The notes below the pieces were generated by a model. That model ran no database searches and was not told the origin of the DNA. It saw nothing but the letters and a program-made list of their open reading frames with translations. Of a stretch of DNA of 64,000 nt, positions 9,751-19,585 are shown in pieces. The position numbers and the translations under genes are program-made. The DNA is from Methylocystis hirsuta (lineage in GTDB: Bacteria; Pseudomonadota; Alphaproteobacteria; Rhizobiales; Beijerinckiaceae), in contig NZ_QWDD01000004.1 of the NCBI RefSeq assembly GCF_003722355.1, positions 62,001 through 126,000 of the forward strand. Direction: 5' to 3'. Numbering within the stretch: position 1 is the stretch's first letter; every line of letters starts with the position of its first letter.

Positions 9751-10203
9751 ATGTCTGAGCACAAGGCCAACATCAAATGGGCGCGTAACGGCGCCGACTT
9801 CGGCTATAAAAATTACAGTCGCGACCATATCTGGCGGTTCGATAACGGCGTTGAGGTGCCCAGCTCCGCCGCGCCTGCGTATTTGGGCAATCCACAGCGC
9901 GTCGATCCCGAGGCCGCGTTTGTCGCAGCGCTCTCGAGCTGCCACATGCTGACGTTTCTCGCGCTGGCGTCGAACAAGGGTTTCGTCGTCGACAGCTACG
10001 AAGACAACGCCGTCGGACGCCTTGAAAAGAATGCTAACGGCAAGCTCGCCGTCACACGCGTCGAATTGCACCCCAAAATTTCTTACTGCGGGGACAAGCA
10101 GCCGACGCAGACGGATCTCGATTGGCTACACGATAAGGCGCACCGCGAATGCTTTATCGCCAACTCGGTAACGACTGAAATCAGAGTCGTGCCGGCGAAA
10201 TGA
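9751..10203 (+). CDS. OsmC-family peroxiredoxin-like protein
   Basis: A 150-residue OsmC/Ohr-fold protein that would reduce organic hydroperoxides in the cytoplasm. The two family cysteines are visible: one in AALSSCHMLTFLALA and the other in AHRECFIANSV near the C-terminus, with the usual NPQRVDPEAAFVAAL core. The ATG at 9751 (MSEHKANIKWARNG) fits the family length. An in-frame extension upstream looks non-coding. The stop overlaps or nearly abuts the thioredoxin-like gene downstream, indicating an oxidative-stress operon. Confidence 0.85.
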   Translation: MSEHKANIKWARNGADFGYKNYSRDHIWRFDNGVEVPSSAAPAYLGNPQRVDPEAAFVAALSSCHMLTFLALASNKGFVVDSYEDNAVGRLEKNANGKLAVTRVELHPKISYCGDKQPTQTDLDWLHDKAHRECFIANSVTTEIRVVPAK

Positions 10204-10244
10204 CAAGATCAGCCGTTCCATTTGAAGAACGCAGAGGCGCCACC

Positions 10245-10805
10245 ATGGCTACAACTCCGACTCAGATCATCTTGGACACGCCGGCAATAGATTTTCGGCT
10301 TCCCGCGACGGATGGCCGAACCTACACGCTGGACGATATAGCAGGCGAAAAAGGCACGGTTATCGTCTTCATTTGCAATCATTGCCCTTACGTCAAAGCC
10401 GTGATCGACCGGCTTGTCGCGGATGCGCGCGTACTCATGCGAGAGGGCGTCGGCTTTGCGACTATTTGCTCAAACGACGCCGCGACCTATGCCGAGGACT
10501 CTTTCAGCAATATGAAGCAATTTGCGCAGGCTCACGAGTTCCCCTTTCCCTATCTTCACGATGAAACGCAGTCAGTGGCGCGGGCCTATGGCGCAGTCTG
10601 TACGCCGGATTTCTTCGGCTATGATCGAGACCGCAAGCTCAAATACCGTGGCCGTCTCGACGAAGGCCGTACGACTCCGCCTCCGGCTGGTACGCGCCGA
10701 GAGCTCGTCGAGGCTTTGCGCGCCATCGCCATCACGGGTGTGGCTCCGCCAGGTCAAACTCCGTCAGTAGGCTGTTCGATCAAATGGAAGGCGACGCAGG
10801 GCTAA
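10245..10805 (+). CDS. Thioredoxin-fold (AhpC/TSA-like redoxin) protein
   Basis: A 186-residue redoxin-like protein. The redox motif CNHC sits in VFICNHCPYVKAVIDRL, preceded by FRLPATDGRTYTLDDIAG. Later features FPYLHDETQSVARAYGAVCT and GYDRDRKLKYRGRLDE are characteristic of this family. The ATG at 10245 gives the family-like N-terminus MATTPTQIILDTPAIDF. An alternative ATG at 10200 overlaps the OsmC stop (ATGA) and would add 15 residues. It probably works with OsmC in peroxide or disulfide reduction, which is inference from adjacency. Confidence 0.8.
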   Translation: MATTPTQIILDTPAIDFRLPATDGRTYTLDDIAGEKGTVIVFICNHCPYVKAVIDRLVADARVLMREGVGFATICSNDAATYAEDSFSNMKQFAQAHEFPFPYLHDETQSVARAYGAVCTPDFFGYDRDRKLKYRGRLDEGRTTPPPAGTRRELVEALRAIAITGVAPPGQTPSVGCSIKWKATQG

Positions 10806-10965
10806 CCTTTCGTATTGGCGACTGAGTCTCGGGCTAGTCACCCGTTCCTCGGGGCGATCGCAATCGCCCAACCTGCTCGACTCAAGTTGAAACCGATCAC
10901 TCTCCTTGTCAGTGTTTTCCTGCATGAGCATTGTTCTATTCGCCGCTCGCCTGGGGTTGAATTCG

Positions 10966-12362
10966 GGCTCTGACTCACATTTGATGCAGTTGAGGCGCCG
11001 ACTTGCGTTGGTTTCTTAAAGGAATCAGCGCAATGACGACAGCTCTGCGGCCTTCCGCAATCGTTCCGCCCGGGTTTTTGGTCGATCGGGTTTCGATCGA
11101 CGGCGTGACGACGACCATCGAGGCGCGAGGGGTCGGCGGTCGGCCGGCAGCGGGCTTGGCCCGACGCCTCATGATGCCGGTCAGCAACGACACGCTGCTG
11201 TGGGTCGTGCGGCGCAGAGGCCGGCCGGCGCCGCCAGCACCGAACGTGATCGGCATCGACGACTGGGCCTGGAAACGTAATCAGCGCTATGGCGCGATCA
11301 TTTGCGACCTCGAGCGCCATCGTCCGATCAAACTCCTGCCCGACCGAGAGCCGACGACGGCGCAGGCATGGCTCACCGGACAGCCGCAAATCACTATCGT
11401 CGCTAGAGACCGCGGCGGCGGCTTTGCGCTCGCGGCGAGCAAGGCGCTTCCCGGCGCCCTCCAGGTCGCCGATCTCTGGCACCTGATGGAAAACGCCAGC
11501 GCCGCCTTCCTCGACGCCGTGCGCAAATCGATGCACCAGATAAGATCGGCGCTCGGCGCGACGTTTATCGACCCGACGCTGCTCACTGCCGCGGAGCGTC
11601 TTCAATACGAGGGCTATTTGCGACGCGAGGAAGTCAACGCCGCCATTCTCGCTCGGGCTGAGGGCGGCGCGACGATCAAAGAGATTGTGCGGGAGACGGG
11701 TCAAAGCCGCGGGCTCGTTCGAAAGATCTTGCGCGGCCAGCGTTCGGATATTTTCCGCACACGGGAGAGTTCACTGGAGCCGCATCTTCCGTGGCTCGAT
11801 GCGCAATGGGCCGCCGGCAATCGCAATGGCGCTGAGCTCTGGCGGCGTCTTCGCGCTTCCGGCTTTCGAGGATCGTTGCGCGTCATCTCCGAATGGGTGT
11901 GCCGGCGGCGGCGCGCAGAAAAGATGGACGAGGGGGCTTTCGCCGCACGCCTTCGGCGAGAACCATCGCGCGTCTCATGACGACAGGTCGCGATGCGCTG
12001 TCGAAGACCGAAACTGACGATCGCCACGATCGAGGATCGGGTTCCCGCGCTGGTCGATGCGCGCGCCGCCGTCACCGCATTCCAGACTATGGTCCGCATG
12101 AAGGCTGGGGACGAACTCGACGGTTGGATCGACCGCGCGAAAACAGGCCTCCTTGCTTCCTTCGCGAATGGCGTCATGAAAGATCGCGCCGCTATCGCGG
12201 CGGCGATCGTCACCGCCTGGTCAAACGGCCAAACCGAAGGTCAGATCACCAAGCTGAAGCTGATTAAGCGTCAGATGTATGGGTGCGCGAAACTCGATCT
12301 CCTCGAAGCCCGACTTATCGGGGCACAGTGACAGGGAACTGCACCAACTTTGCGTCAGAGCC
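10966..12362 (+). mobile_element. Degenerate ISL3-like insertion sequence with inverted ends
   Basis: The left end GGCTCTGACTCACATTTGAT at 10966 is matched by the reverse complement of the right end ending at 12362 (GGCTCTGACGCAAAGTTGGT), sharing GGCTCTGAC and a later TGCAGTT. The 1.4-kb element encloses a single broken ISL3-type transposase. It is shorter than expected because the transposase has lost an internal segment. The 8-base flanks (TGAATTCG and GAAATACG) are not a clear target duplication, so flanking sequence has probably been rearranged. Confidence 0.6.
11003..12331 (+). pseudogene. ISL3-family transposase, internally deleted and frameshifted
   Basis: The first frame (11003 to about 11945) has a short N-terminal piece (PPGFLVDRVSIDG). 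It then jumps to MPVSNDTLLWVVRR and the DDE core (NVIGIDDWAWKRNQRYGAII, VADLWHLMENASAAFLD). The cysteine-rich zinc region normally between them is absent. The frame changes near 11945 (RTPSARTIARLMTTGRDALS) and again near 12010 (TIATIEDRVPALVDARAAVT), ending with the family hallmark WSNGQTEGQITKLKLIKRQM. At least two frameshifts plus a deletion make it inactive. Confidence 0.8.
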
Positions 12363-12696
12363 GAAATACGCGCCAAAATACGACAGGGCCGTCGATTGCT
12401 TGCTCAAGGACCGCGACGCTATGCTGACGTTTTTCGATTTTCCCGCCGAACATTGGACGCATCTGCGCACGTCGAACCCGATCGAAAGCGCCTTCGCGAC
12501 GGTCCGGCATCGCACAGTTCGCATGAAGGGCGCGCTTTCCCAGGACACGGCGCGCCTCATGGTCTTCAAGCTCATCATGACGGCGGCAAAAAGCTGGAGA
12601 CGACTGCAAGGACAAAATCAGTTGCCGAAGGTCGTCACCGGTGTAACATTCCGCGACGGCATCGAAGTCGCAAGCGATGAAAAGTCCGCCGCATGA
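12363..12696 (+). pseudogene. IS256-family transposase, C-terminal fragment
   Basis: About 110 residues of an IS256 (mutator-type) transposase C-terminus: DRAVDCLLKDRDAMLTFFDF, HWTHLRTSNPIESAFATVRH, GALSQDTARLMVFKLIM and NQLPKVVTGVTFRDG. Similarity starts immediately after the ISL3 right end at 12362, so the two elements recombined or one inserted in the other. The matching IS256 5' half is not present on the left side of the ISL3 element. Confidence 0.8.
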
Positions 12697-12751
12697 TTCA
12701 CGCCGTCACCGAAAATCCAGCATAGCTCCTGACGCTGTGCCGAATTGCTCA

Positions 12752-14458
12752 TCAACGATGCTTGAGTTGGATCTCACGGTCGTAGAACCGCTCATGCCCC
12801 GGGCAACGGGTGGCATGGACGATGGTCGCGCCCGGCGCTTCTTTGCATATAAGTTCCATCATCCGCGCCTGGCTGAGTTCGTCGAGGGCCGAGGTGGGTT
12901 CGTCCATGATGATGATGTCGGGCCGCTTCAGCAACACGCGCGCGAAGCCGAGCCTTTGCTGTTCGCTGCTGGATAGCACATCGGACCAGCTCTGCTCTTC
13001 GTCCAGGCGGGACACGAGATGAGCGAGGCCGCAGGAGGCGAGGGTCTTTTCGATGCGCGCACAATCGGGCGCCGTGCCGTCATGGGGATAGTCCAGCGCG
13101 TGGCGCAGCGTATCCCGCGGCATATAGGGCTGCTGTGGCATGAAAACGATGCGCGCACCCCTCGGACGTAAGATGCGGCCGCCACCCCAGGGCCACAAAC
13201 CGGCGATGGCGCGAATCAGCGTGCTCTTGCCGGAGCCAGAACCGCCCTTCACGAGCACCTTCTCTCCGCGCCCGATGACCGCATCAGTTTCTGTGAGCAT
13301 CAACCTGCCGTCATGCTGGGCAATGGAGAGTCCGCACAGATGCAGTGCGCCGTCGTCGCTGAAAGCGAGATCAATCATCTTGTCCTCTGCTCCCGTCGCG
13401 AGCTTGTCGAGGCTATCGAAGAAGAGGTCAAGAGAAGCAACTCGGCGCGCCGAGGCGAACCAGTCGGCGAGGCGCAGCGAATTGTCGGCGAGCCAATTGA
13501 GCGCCATTTGGACCTGCATAAACGCGCCAGCCGCCTGCATAAGATCGCCGAGTGACATTTCGCCGGCGAGAAATTTCGGCGCGCCGAGCAGGAGCGGGAT
13601 GATCGGCGCGAGTACGTTGCTGCCGCTCGACAGGAACAGCATGCGCGCCTGCCGTCCGATCACCTCGATCCAGCGCAATGCCACTCGACCAAATGTCGCG
13701 TAGTGTTTCTCCCGTTCGGCGTCGTCGCCACCAATGAGCGCGATCGTTTCTGCGTTCTCGCGAGTATGCGTGAGTTCATAGCGAAAGTCCGCCTCCGCGG
13801 CGGCCTTCGCCTCGACACGCGCTACGAGAGGGCGGCCCAAAAGTAGCATGCCGAAGGACGTCGAGGCCGAATAGATCATGACCGCGATCACGAGATAGCC
13901 TGGGATCGTAACGCTCCCGACCGTCAGCGAGCCGCCGACGAGCCACAAGACGCCGACGAAGGAGATCGCCATGAGCAGAGCATTCGTGACGCCTGTCGCA
14001 AGGTCGACGAAGAGCTCGATGGCGATCCGCCCGTCCTCGGCGATACGCGCTTCCGGATTGTCGATGAGCCGGAGGACGCTGAGCTGATAGAAGCGGCGGC
14101 GCTCCATCCAGCGCCGCACGAGCGCCTGCGTCAGCCATTCGCGCCAGCGCAACTGGAAACGCATGCGCGCCTGCAGCAGCGCGACGCTCGCCGATGCAGA
14201 GGCGACTGCCAGCGCTAGAATGAGCCCAATGCTGTACAGGATCAGGCGCTGGTCCTTGTTCTGCAGTGCGTCAAAGAAAAACTTGTGCCATCGATTTACC
14301 GCAATGGCGGGAGCGAGGTTCAGGAGCAGGCAAAGAAATAGCCCCAGCGCCAATAAGGCCGCCTTACGGCGCGTTGGGCCGGTCCAGAAGCCGAAGGAGA
14401 GACTTGCGAAACGGCACAGGAGCCTCGCGGTGGTCTCGGTTGTAATGACTTCAACCAT
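12752..14458 (-). CDS. ABC transporter, fused permease and ATPase (ABCD/SbmA-like)
   Basis: A 568-residue half-transporter of the ABC_membrane_2 class, which includes bacterial YddA-like and BacA-related proteins and exports or imports peptides or cofactors. Six membrane segments fill residues about 30-330. The nucleotide-binding domain has Walker A GGSGSGKST, signature LSSSEQQRLGFARVLL and Walker B IIIMDEPTSALDE. The gene appears intact. A second copy of its C-terminal end survives as a fragment at 48756-48948, so this family was once duplicated in the region. The substrate is unknown. Confidence 0.85.
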   Translation of the reverse strand: MVEVITTETTARLLCRFASLSFGFWTGPTRRKAALLALGLFLCLLLNLAPAIAVNRWHKFFFDALQNKDQRLILYSIGLILALAVASASASVALLQARMRFQLRWREWLTQALVRRWMERRRFYQLSVLRLIDNPEARIAEDGRIAIELFVDLATGVTNALLMAISFVGVLWLVGGSLTVGSVTIPGYLVIAVMIYSASTSFGMLLLGRPLVARVEAKAAAEADFRYELTHTRENAETIALIGGDDAEREKHYATFGRVALRWIEVIGRQARMLFLSSGSNVLAPIIPLLLGAPKFLAGEMSLGDLMQAAGAFMQVQMALNWLADNSLRLADWFASARRVASLDLFFDSLDKLATGAEDKMIDLAFSDDGALHLCGLSIAQHDGRLMLTETDAVIGRGEKVLVKGGSGSGKSTLIRAIAGLWPWGGGRILRPRGARIVFMPQQPYMPRDTLRHALDYPHDGTAPDCARIEKTLASCGLAHLVSRLDEEQSWSDVLSSSEQQRLGFARVLLKRPDIIIMDEPTSALDELSQARMMELICKEAPGATIVHATRCPGHERFYDREIQLKHR

Positions 14459-14573
14459 ATTTTGCTCTTAAAGCTCAACCTTAGGCGACAGACAACCCGG
14501 AGTGGACGCGTTGGAACCTTGCACGGGTGATCCCCATCCCGGGGAAAAAAACGGCCGTTGACTTCCGCGCGAG

Positions 14574-15225
14574 TTACACATGGCATGAGAAATTCAGGGC
14601 CTCGCCTAAGATCATCTCCCCCAAATAATCGACGATGAAATACAGCGAGTAAATGCTGGAGGCAGGACACGATGGCGAGTAGGACGAGTTGCATGATGTA
14701 GAATGGCCACGGCGCCATGTAATCGAAGAGCAAAATGTATGAAGGCTTTGCGCTCCGTTCGCCGAAATTGATATCAAGCACAAAGTTCGTCGTTGTAGCG
14801 ACGGCGAGATAGACGCCCGACTGAGCAAGGACACGCGCTATCGACATCGGGACGGACCGCACTCCCAGGCAAAGGGGTCATCTAGAGCGCGGAGGCGATC
14901 ACTCCGCCATGCAACATAAGGAATTTGATAAAGCGAGAGTCAGGAAATCCATAGGAGAGATCGGATGTCAGCAGCGCCTCAAGCGTTTCTCCCAATGCCC
15001 AGAAATAACAAAGTTCGTAGGTCCATTGACTGGGAAAATAAGCGCGCTGACAGCTGCGATCGTCGCCCAATTGCACAGATGCATGCGCAGCCGTTTCGAC
15101 GCCGAGTTCGCCGTCACGGTGCAGTAAGATGGAGTTCATGATCGCCGACGAGCAAGGCGACAAACGACCAGCTGATTACAATTGTTATAACGTTTGTCCC
15201 AGCGGCTTACCGCGCAGAAAGCCAA
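14574..15225 (-). pseudogene. YwaF/TIGR02206-like integral membrane protein, multiply frameshifted
   Basis: A chain of membrane-protein pieces in alternating minus-strand frames: a helix VITIVISWSFVALLVGDHE near 15160-15215, then MHLCNWATIAAVSALIFP (about 15030-15085), then ELCYFWALGETLEALLTSDL and SYGFPDSRFIKFLMLHGGVI (about 14890-15020), then YLAVATTTNFVLDIN, AKPSYILLFDYMAPWPFYIM (about 14700-14830), and a tail ending at 14574. The order and motifs match the YwaF family of about 230 residues. At least three frame changes are needed, so the gene is dead. Confidence 0.65.
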
Positions 15226-15416
15226 ACTCTTAGCAATGGTCAGAGCAATAGCGCCGAGGTGCGCCGCACCAAAATGCTAACGCGAACCAGCCTCCATGCT
15301 CCCCGAGCAACAGGAGCATTCTCTTTCATCTGACATGCGGCAAGTGGCGAGCGTTCTTGAGCGCGCCGCGCTCGGAGTGATCCATTTGCAATCGCCAGAA
15401 ATGGACGCCGCATCTC

Positions 15417-15938
15417 TTATTTCGTCGAAATAGCGATTTTCTTCTCCGCCTTTTGCGCTTCCGACGTCTTTGGGAGCGTGATCGTCAAGACGCCCTTATC
15501 GAACGAAGCCTCGATCTTGTCTGCGTCTACCCCTTCGGGAAGGCGGAACGCGCGCTTGAAGGAGCCGTATCGCCTTTCGGAGAAATAGTAGCCCTCCTCC
15601 TTGCCTTCCTTCTCCTCTTTCTTCTCGCCGCTGATGGTGAGAACCCCGTTGGACAGCTTTAATTCGACATTCTTGTGGTCGAGGCCCGGAAGTTCGGCGG
15701 TGATTTCATATGCCTTGTCCTTCTCGACCAAATCGACCGGCGGCGTGGCGGGCCACCCTTCCAGGAAGCGTTCGAAAGGCTCGAATTCGGTCACGCTTTT
15801 CCGCAACGGGAACCCCTCGAACACCCTGTCGATCTGGCGCCGGAGCGCGTTGAATGGATGCAGTTCGAAGAAACCCGAATAGGGAGGGGGTGCAGCCGGT
15901 TCCTTTTTCACGGGCAGCTTGGTCTCTTTGTTCGCCAT
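15417..15938 (-). CDS. Hsp20/alpha-crystallin small heat-shock protein
   Basis: A 173-residue small heat-shock protein, an ATP-independent holdase. The alpha-crystallin domain spans residues about 65-165: VDLVEKDKAYEITAELPGLD, KNVELKLSNGVLTISGEKKE and a YYFSERRYGSFKRAFRLPEG segment, followed by the beta-strand KGVLTITLPKT. A strong AGGAGG ribosome binding site precedes the ATG at 15938. The N-terminal arm (residues 1-60) is Pro/Lys-rich. It is transcribed alone, and no classical ROSE or CIRCE element was recognised upstream. Confidence 0.92.
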   Translation of the reverse strand: MANKETKLPVKKEPAAPPPYSGFFELHPFNALRRQIDRVFEGFPLRKSVTEFEPFERFLEGWPATPPVDLVEKDKAYEITAELPGLDHKNVELKLSNGVLTISGEKKEEKEGKEEGYYFSERRYGSFKRAFRLPEGVDADKIEASFDKGVLTITLPKTSEAQKAEKKIAISTK

Positions 15939-16170
15939 ATTGACCTCCTACAAGATGGGCAAGCGGAGGGGCGGGAGCCGCCCTACTCCTCTCCGCCGAC
16001 GGCACTAACCGCGAGGATCCGCCCCGCGATATCCTTCAATGGATGGCCAGGATCGCCATCGTCTTCCCGTCATCGAAGCTACCGAACACGTCTTCACATC
16101 ATCCCGCGTCCGCAAAACGTGCAATCCTTCTCGGCGTCGGCTCCCGATTGCGCCACAGGTCCCTCCATAG

Positions 16171-16644
16171 TCAGCGCGATGAGCCGCCGCGATCGGAAAA
16201 GTGGCGGTTCATTTCGATGTCTTGAAGTAGGCGGCTCAGGCGGGCTTTGGCGGCTGAATCTTCCACCTCCGCAACGGCGCTCGCGCTTCCCCGACGAGGG
16301 CGGATGAACGAATCGTAAAAGGCGGCGACGTCGATCTCTTGCTCTCCCTCGCTCGCTGCCGGCTCATCGAGAATGCGCGGGCCGAATTCGTCCTCGACGA
16401 CAATGGTCAGAAGCCACCCCTCGGTCGCATGCGCGGGAGCGATCTGCAATGATCCGACGGTGGCGATTTCGGTCAGATCATCGCGCTCCTCTTCGCCCAG
16501 GCGCAACTCCTTCCTTGTCGGAAGCCTGCGCGGTTCGATAGTACGTCTCGCGATCGTTCTGAATTCTAAGGGCATCGCACGACTCTCCGCCATGACCCAG
16601 CGAACGATCTGCTCCGGCTCGATGTCGATTGGGTAGGTTTCCAT
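16171..16644 (-). CDS. Conserved hypothetical protein (paralogue of 33148-33618)
   Basis: A 157-residue acidic protein of unknown function. It starts METYPIDIEPEQIVRWVMAE and contains PTRKELRLGEEERDDLTEIA, WLLTIVVEDEFGPRI and IDVAAFYDSFIRPRRG. A second gene in the window (33148-33618) shares these motifs almost residue for residue, indicating an expanded local family. The ATG at 16644 was chosen because the paralogue begins at the same residue. No membrane segment or catalytic signature is visible. Confidence 0.75.
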   Translation of the reverse strand: METYPIDIEPEQIVRWVMAESRAMPLEFRTIARRTIEPRRLPTRKELRLGEEERDDLTEIATVGSLQIAPAHATEGWLLTIVVEDEFGPRILDEPAASEGEQEIDVAAFYDSFIRPRRGSASAVAEVEDSAAKARLSRLLQDIEMNRHFSDRGGSSR

Positions 16645-16802
16645 TCGTCGCATTCCCACAACGATTTGCTCAGCTGCTCCCCACCGTAGGCCGTCGAAGG
16701 CCGGCGCCGGCCGATATCATCGGAGACGGCAACAGTCGTAAACTGGGCGCTGCAGCGCCGAAAATCAAGTTATCGTCGTCCCCACGTCATGGTTTGCCGC
16801 GC

Positions 16803-17718
16803 TCACCCGTTGATGCAGATCAAGGGCACGAAATAAGCGACTTTCTTGGCGAGCTCCGCCACCTGCGCCGAATCCATCACGGCGCTGACATGCTCGTAAG
16901 CGCCCGGCGCCTCCTCGGCGACACCGCCCATCGAAGGGCCTTTGACGATGGCGCCCCGCCATCCGCGGATCGTCGACGACTTGGCCCAGCCCATGTACGC
17001 ATTGCCGTGTGGCGGCTCATCTGCCGTCCGGCGCCGTGGCAAACCGAGGAAAAGGCGCGCTCTTCACTTTCTACCGTTCCAGCGAGCACATGTCAGCCCG
17101 CAGCACCTCGAGATAGTGGTTGCCGGAGTTCAGCGTGCTCAGATCGCGGCGCCGGCGTTGCCGTGCGTGTTCGGAGACGGCGACCGGATCGGCGACCGAC
17201 GCACGCACCCTCCCCTATGCAATTGAGATCCTTGACGCGGCCGCCCCCCCGCTCGATCGCTCATCTTGCGCCGCTCCCGTCAGCATGGCCGTCGTGTCTT
17301 GAGGAGCGACCTCTCCCTCAGAGCCCTCCTCAACCGGCACATGCGCATAGAGCGCGGCGACCAATTCCTGCTGCACAGCGACCACTTGCTCGCGCGTGAG
17401 ATGAGCGGGATGCGTCCGCACGCCACAAGAAACGTCGAAGCCGACGCCGCCCGCCGAAACGATGCCGCCCGCCTCGGCGTCGAAGGCGGCTACTCCGCCG
17501 ATCCGAAAACCGTAGCCTCACTGGGCGTCCGGCATGGCGTAGGACGCTCGCACGATGCCCGGAAGCGTCGCGACATTCGTGACCTGATCGAAGACCTTTT
17601 GGTCCATTTCGGCGATCCGGCCCTCGCTCGCGTAGACGATCGCCGGAACGCGCATTGCGCCGAAAGACGCAATTTTCCAGCTTACGTCAGAAATTTTCTC
17701 CAAACGGCTAATGGCCAC
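16803..17718 (-). pseudogene. rtcB: RtcB RNA ligase, decayed
   Basis: Starting from a GTG near 17718, the translation gives SRLEKISDVSW, MRVPAIVYAS and NVATLPGIVRASYAMPDAQ. An in-frame TGA at 17518 replaces the Trp/Gln before [13 protein letters not shown]. It continues [20 protein letters not shown], then changes frame near 17230 (SEHARQRRRRDLSTLNSGNH) and again near 17105 (LAGTVESEERAFSSVCHGAG). It ends GGVAEEAPGAYEHVSA and PLICING at 16803. About 180 codons of the catalytic core are missing after LEVLRAD. RtcB normally joins 2',3'-cyclic-phosphate or 3'-phosphate RNA ends to 5'-OH ends with GTP and Mn2+. This copy cannot be functional. Confidence 0.85.
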
Positions 17719-17750
17719 TGCGGATCCCTTTGCGCCGAGCTTGTTTGGCG

Positions 17751-18182
17751 CTAGACGTCGACGACGCATTGGGCGCGCCAGATGCCGGCTCGTCCTCGCC
17801 CACCGCGAGTTCGTGCACGTCGTTCCTTCACTTCCACAGCCGGCGCATAGCGTTCGCACGAAAGCCTCTCGCCGAGCAATCGCCCTGCGTGGATCGCCAC
17901 GTCGAAAGCGCCGAAAATCATGCGCTTTTCGGCCCTCTCGCAAATGAGCGCGTTGAGCCAATCGCGCAGCAGGATGTCGAAAATCGAAGCCTTCGCCTCG
18001 ATGTCGACCGCGTGTTACAGGCGCACGCTCGCCGGATCGACAATGGCAGAGCTTATGGCGAGGTAGGCCTGCTCATAGGCAGCCTCCGGCGTTGGCCCGA
18101 AACCTCGCACCCCCAAATCCGCTCCGTGGGCAAAATGTTCCCAATGCGCGCTTGATGAGGTGGAAGCGGCGTCCTTTTCCAT
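17751..18182 (-). pseudogene. Archease (RtcB activator), nonsense mutation
   Basis: A 144-codon archease reading: AHWEHFAHGADLGVRGFGPT, EQAYLAISSAIVDPASVRL, then an in-frame TAA at 18015-18017, then HAVDIEAKASIFDILLRDWL and the conserved end WRAQCVVDV. Near the C-terminus, the segment after PAVEVK is read out of frame over about 25 codons by two compensating small indels. Archease promotes guanylylation and turnover of RtcB. It lies 32 bases upstream of the rtcB remnant on the same strand, so the pair was an operon that decayed together. Confidence 0.8.
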
Positions 18183-18222
18183 TGACCCGCCATTCTCCTT
18201 GGCTTTTGCCGCAACCTTCTCG

Positions 18223-18606
18223 CTATTTTGCTTTCCGAAAACTCGAAACGTAAGCGGAAATCAGGCGTATCTGATCCTCAGTCAGTCCCAGATTCGGCAT
18301 GGCCCCGGGATGACTGACGCTACTGTGCGTGGAAAGAAGGAATCCGCGCAAGGCTTCCGGCGCTGCTTTGGCGCCCTTCGCGATCTCTTCGAAAGACGGG
18401 CCAGAAGGGCGGGAAGGTTGCTCCTGGATCGGCTGCGACGGGACAATATGGCAAGGGGAGCACGTCTTGACCGCGAATTCCCGCCCCGCCCGAATGTCTT
18501 TTGCATTTTTGGCATCCCCGCACGCCACAAAAGCTAACGTGGCTCCTGCCGACAAGAACGCCCGCAGGAGGCTCGTCCACGAAAAGATTCTGCCCGAACT
18601 TTGCAT
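18223..18606 (-). CDS. Small c-type cytochrome
   Basis: A 127-residue exported monoheme cytochrome c. The ATG at 18606 gives a hydrophobic export signal (LLRAFLSAGATLAFVACGDA) whose end resembles a lipobox (FVAC). The haem-binding motif CSPCH follows, and a distal Met ligand is in HPGAMPNLGLT. The C-terminal helix DQIRLISAYVSSF is typical. It would carry electrons in the periplasm, possibly lipid-anchored. No partner oxidase or dehydrogenase is adjacent; the upstream rtcB-archease remnants are unrelated. Confidence 0.8.
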   Translation of the reverse strand: MQSSGRIFSWTSLLRAFLSAGATLAFVACGDAKNAKDIRAGREFAVKTCSPCHIVPSQPIQEQPSRPSGPSFEEIAKGAKAAPEALRGFLLSTHSSVSHPGAMPNLGLTEDQIRLISAYVSSFRKAK

Positions 18607-18840
18607 CGCACACTCTCGAAGAAAATATAGGGCGCCACGCTCCAAAATCTGGCGTCGCCGCAATCGCCCGTCGCCACTGGGGGACACCACTCCTTGATCC
18701 GAGGAGCGCATGTTTTTGACAATGGTCGTGCGTTCACCGTGGCCGCTGTAATCGAGATAATGGCGCGACGCTGCGCCTTCGCCCAACGTCAATCGCGGCG
18801 GCCGCGACAAACGAGCTTGTCCAGATTCGATGCGCCAATG

Positions 18841-19332
18841 TCACCGTCGTGTCAACGGCCACTCACCGATGTCTTTCCGGCGTGGCGACGACCATATCGA
18901 CAGCCATCCGTACTGGCGAGAAGATCGAATGATTACCCCGTCCTCTTCCTCGTCGACGGGCAGGTCGTAATCACGAGCGGCGCGCTTCGCTCTTGTGTCA
19001 TAGCTCGACGAGTAATTTACAAATTTCTCTCTCGTAAGAAGATGCCCTGCGACTCCTTCGCGCCGAGGCGCCGTGCGTCTTGCTTGCGGGTAGTCGGAAA
19101 GAAATAATCGAAGCACAATCAACAGGTCCGCCGCTCGTTGCTTCGCTCCGAGGTCCAGGAAAGAACGTAGATCAGAAATGATCATATCGCGGATTGCCGC
19201 AGGACTTCGCTCCCCATTGAGCAGATAACTCGCGAACAGTGAATGGTGCCTCGAGGATGGAGTAACGCCTAAAAGCATTTCGTTCGGCGCTAGGCCAGAG
19301 GACTCGGCGCACTGCGTGACACTAATCATCAC
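18841..19332 (-). CDS. Hypothetical protein
   Basis: A 163-residue open frame of unknown function. The first 85 residues look well structured and helical (SSGLAPNEMLLGV, SLFASYLLNGERSPAAIRDM, AADLLIVLRLFLSDYP). The rest is basic and low in hydrophobic residues, so the true end could be earlier with a frameshift near residue 90. It is a single gene without an obvious operon partner. I do not recognise the family. Confidence 0.5.
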   Translation of the reverse strand: MMISVTQCAESSGLAPNEMLLGVTPSSRHHSLFASYLLNGERSPAAIRDMIISDLRSFLDLGAKQRAADLLIVLRLFLSDYPQARRTAPRREGVAGHLLTREKFVNYSSSYDTRAKRAARDYDLPVDEEEDGVIIRSSRQYGWLSIWSSPRRKDIGEWPLTRR

Positions 19333-19585
19333 GTCCTCCCTTCTTTGAAAGGAAGCGCTTCGCTCTACACATCGGGCGCAACGACAAGCGAGTTCGTCGG
19401 CTCCCCGGACCCGAATAGTGGCCCGGCTTCACCGCGCCGACAAGCGTTGATCGTCGCCATTGGGTGTGACGGGTTGTCACGTCCTACGAAGAAGGACTGT
19501 TCGCGAGTTTCGAAGATTTTTGTAGAGAGCACGGTCTGGCCCTCATTACTATCTGCCTCATCAAAGTCGTCTGAGTGGAGGGGAA

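Noticed and set aside
10838..11704. A 288-codon minus-strand open frame
   Set aside because: It overlaps the ISL3 transposase core, whose DDE-type motifs are on the other strand.
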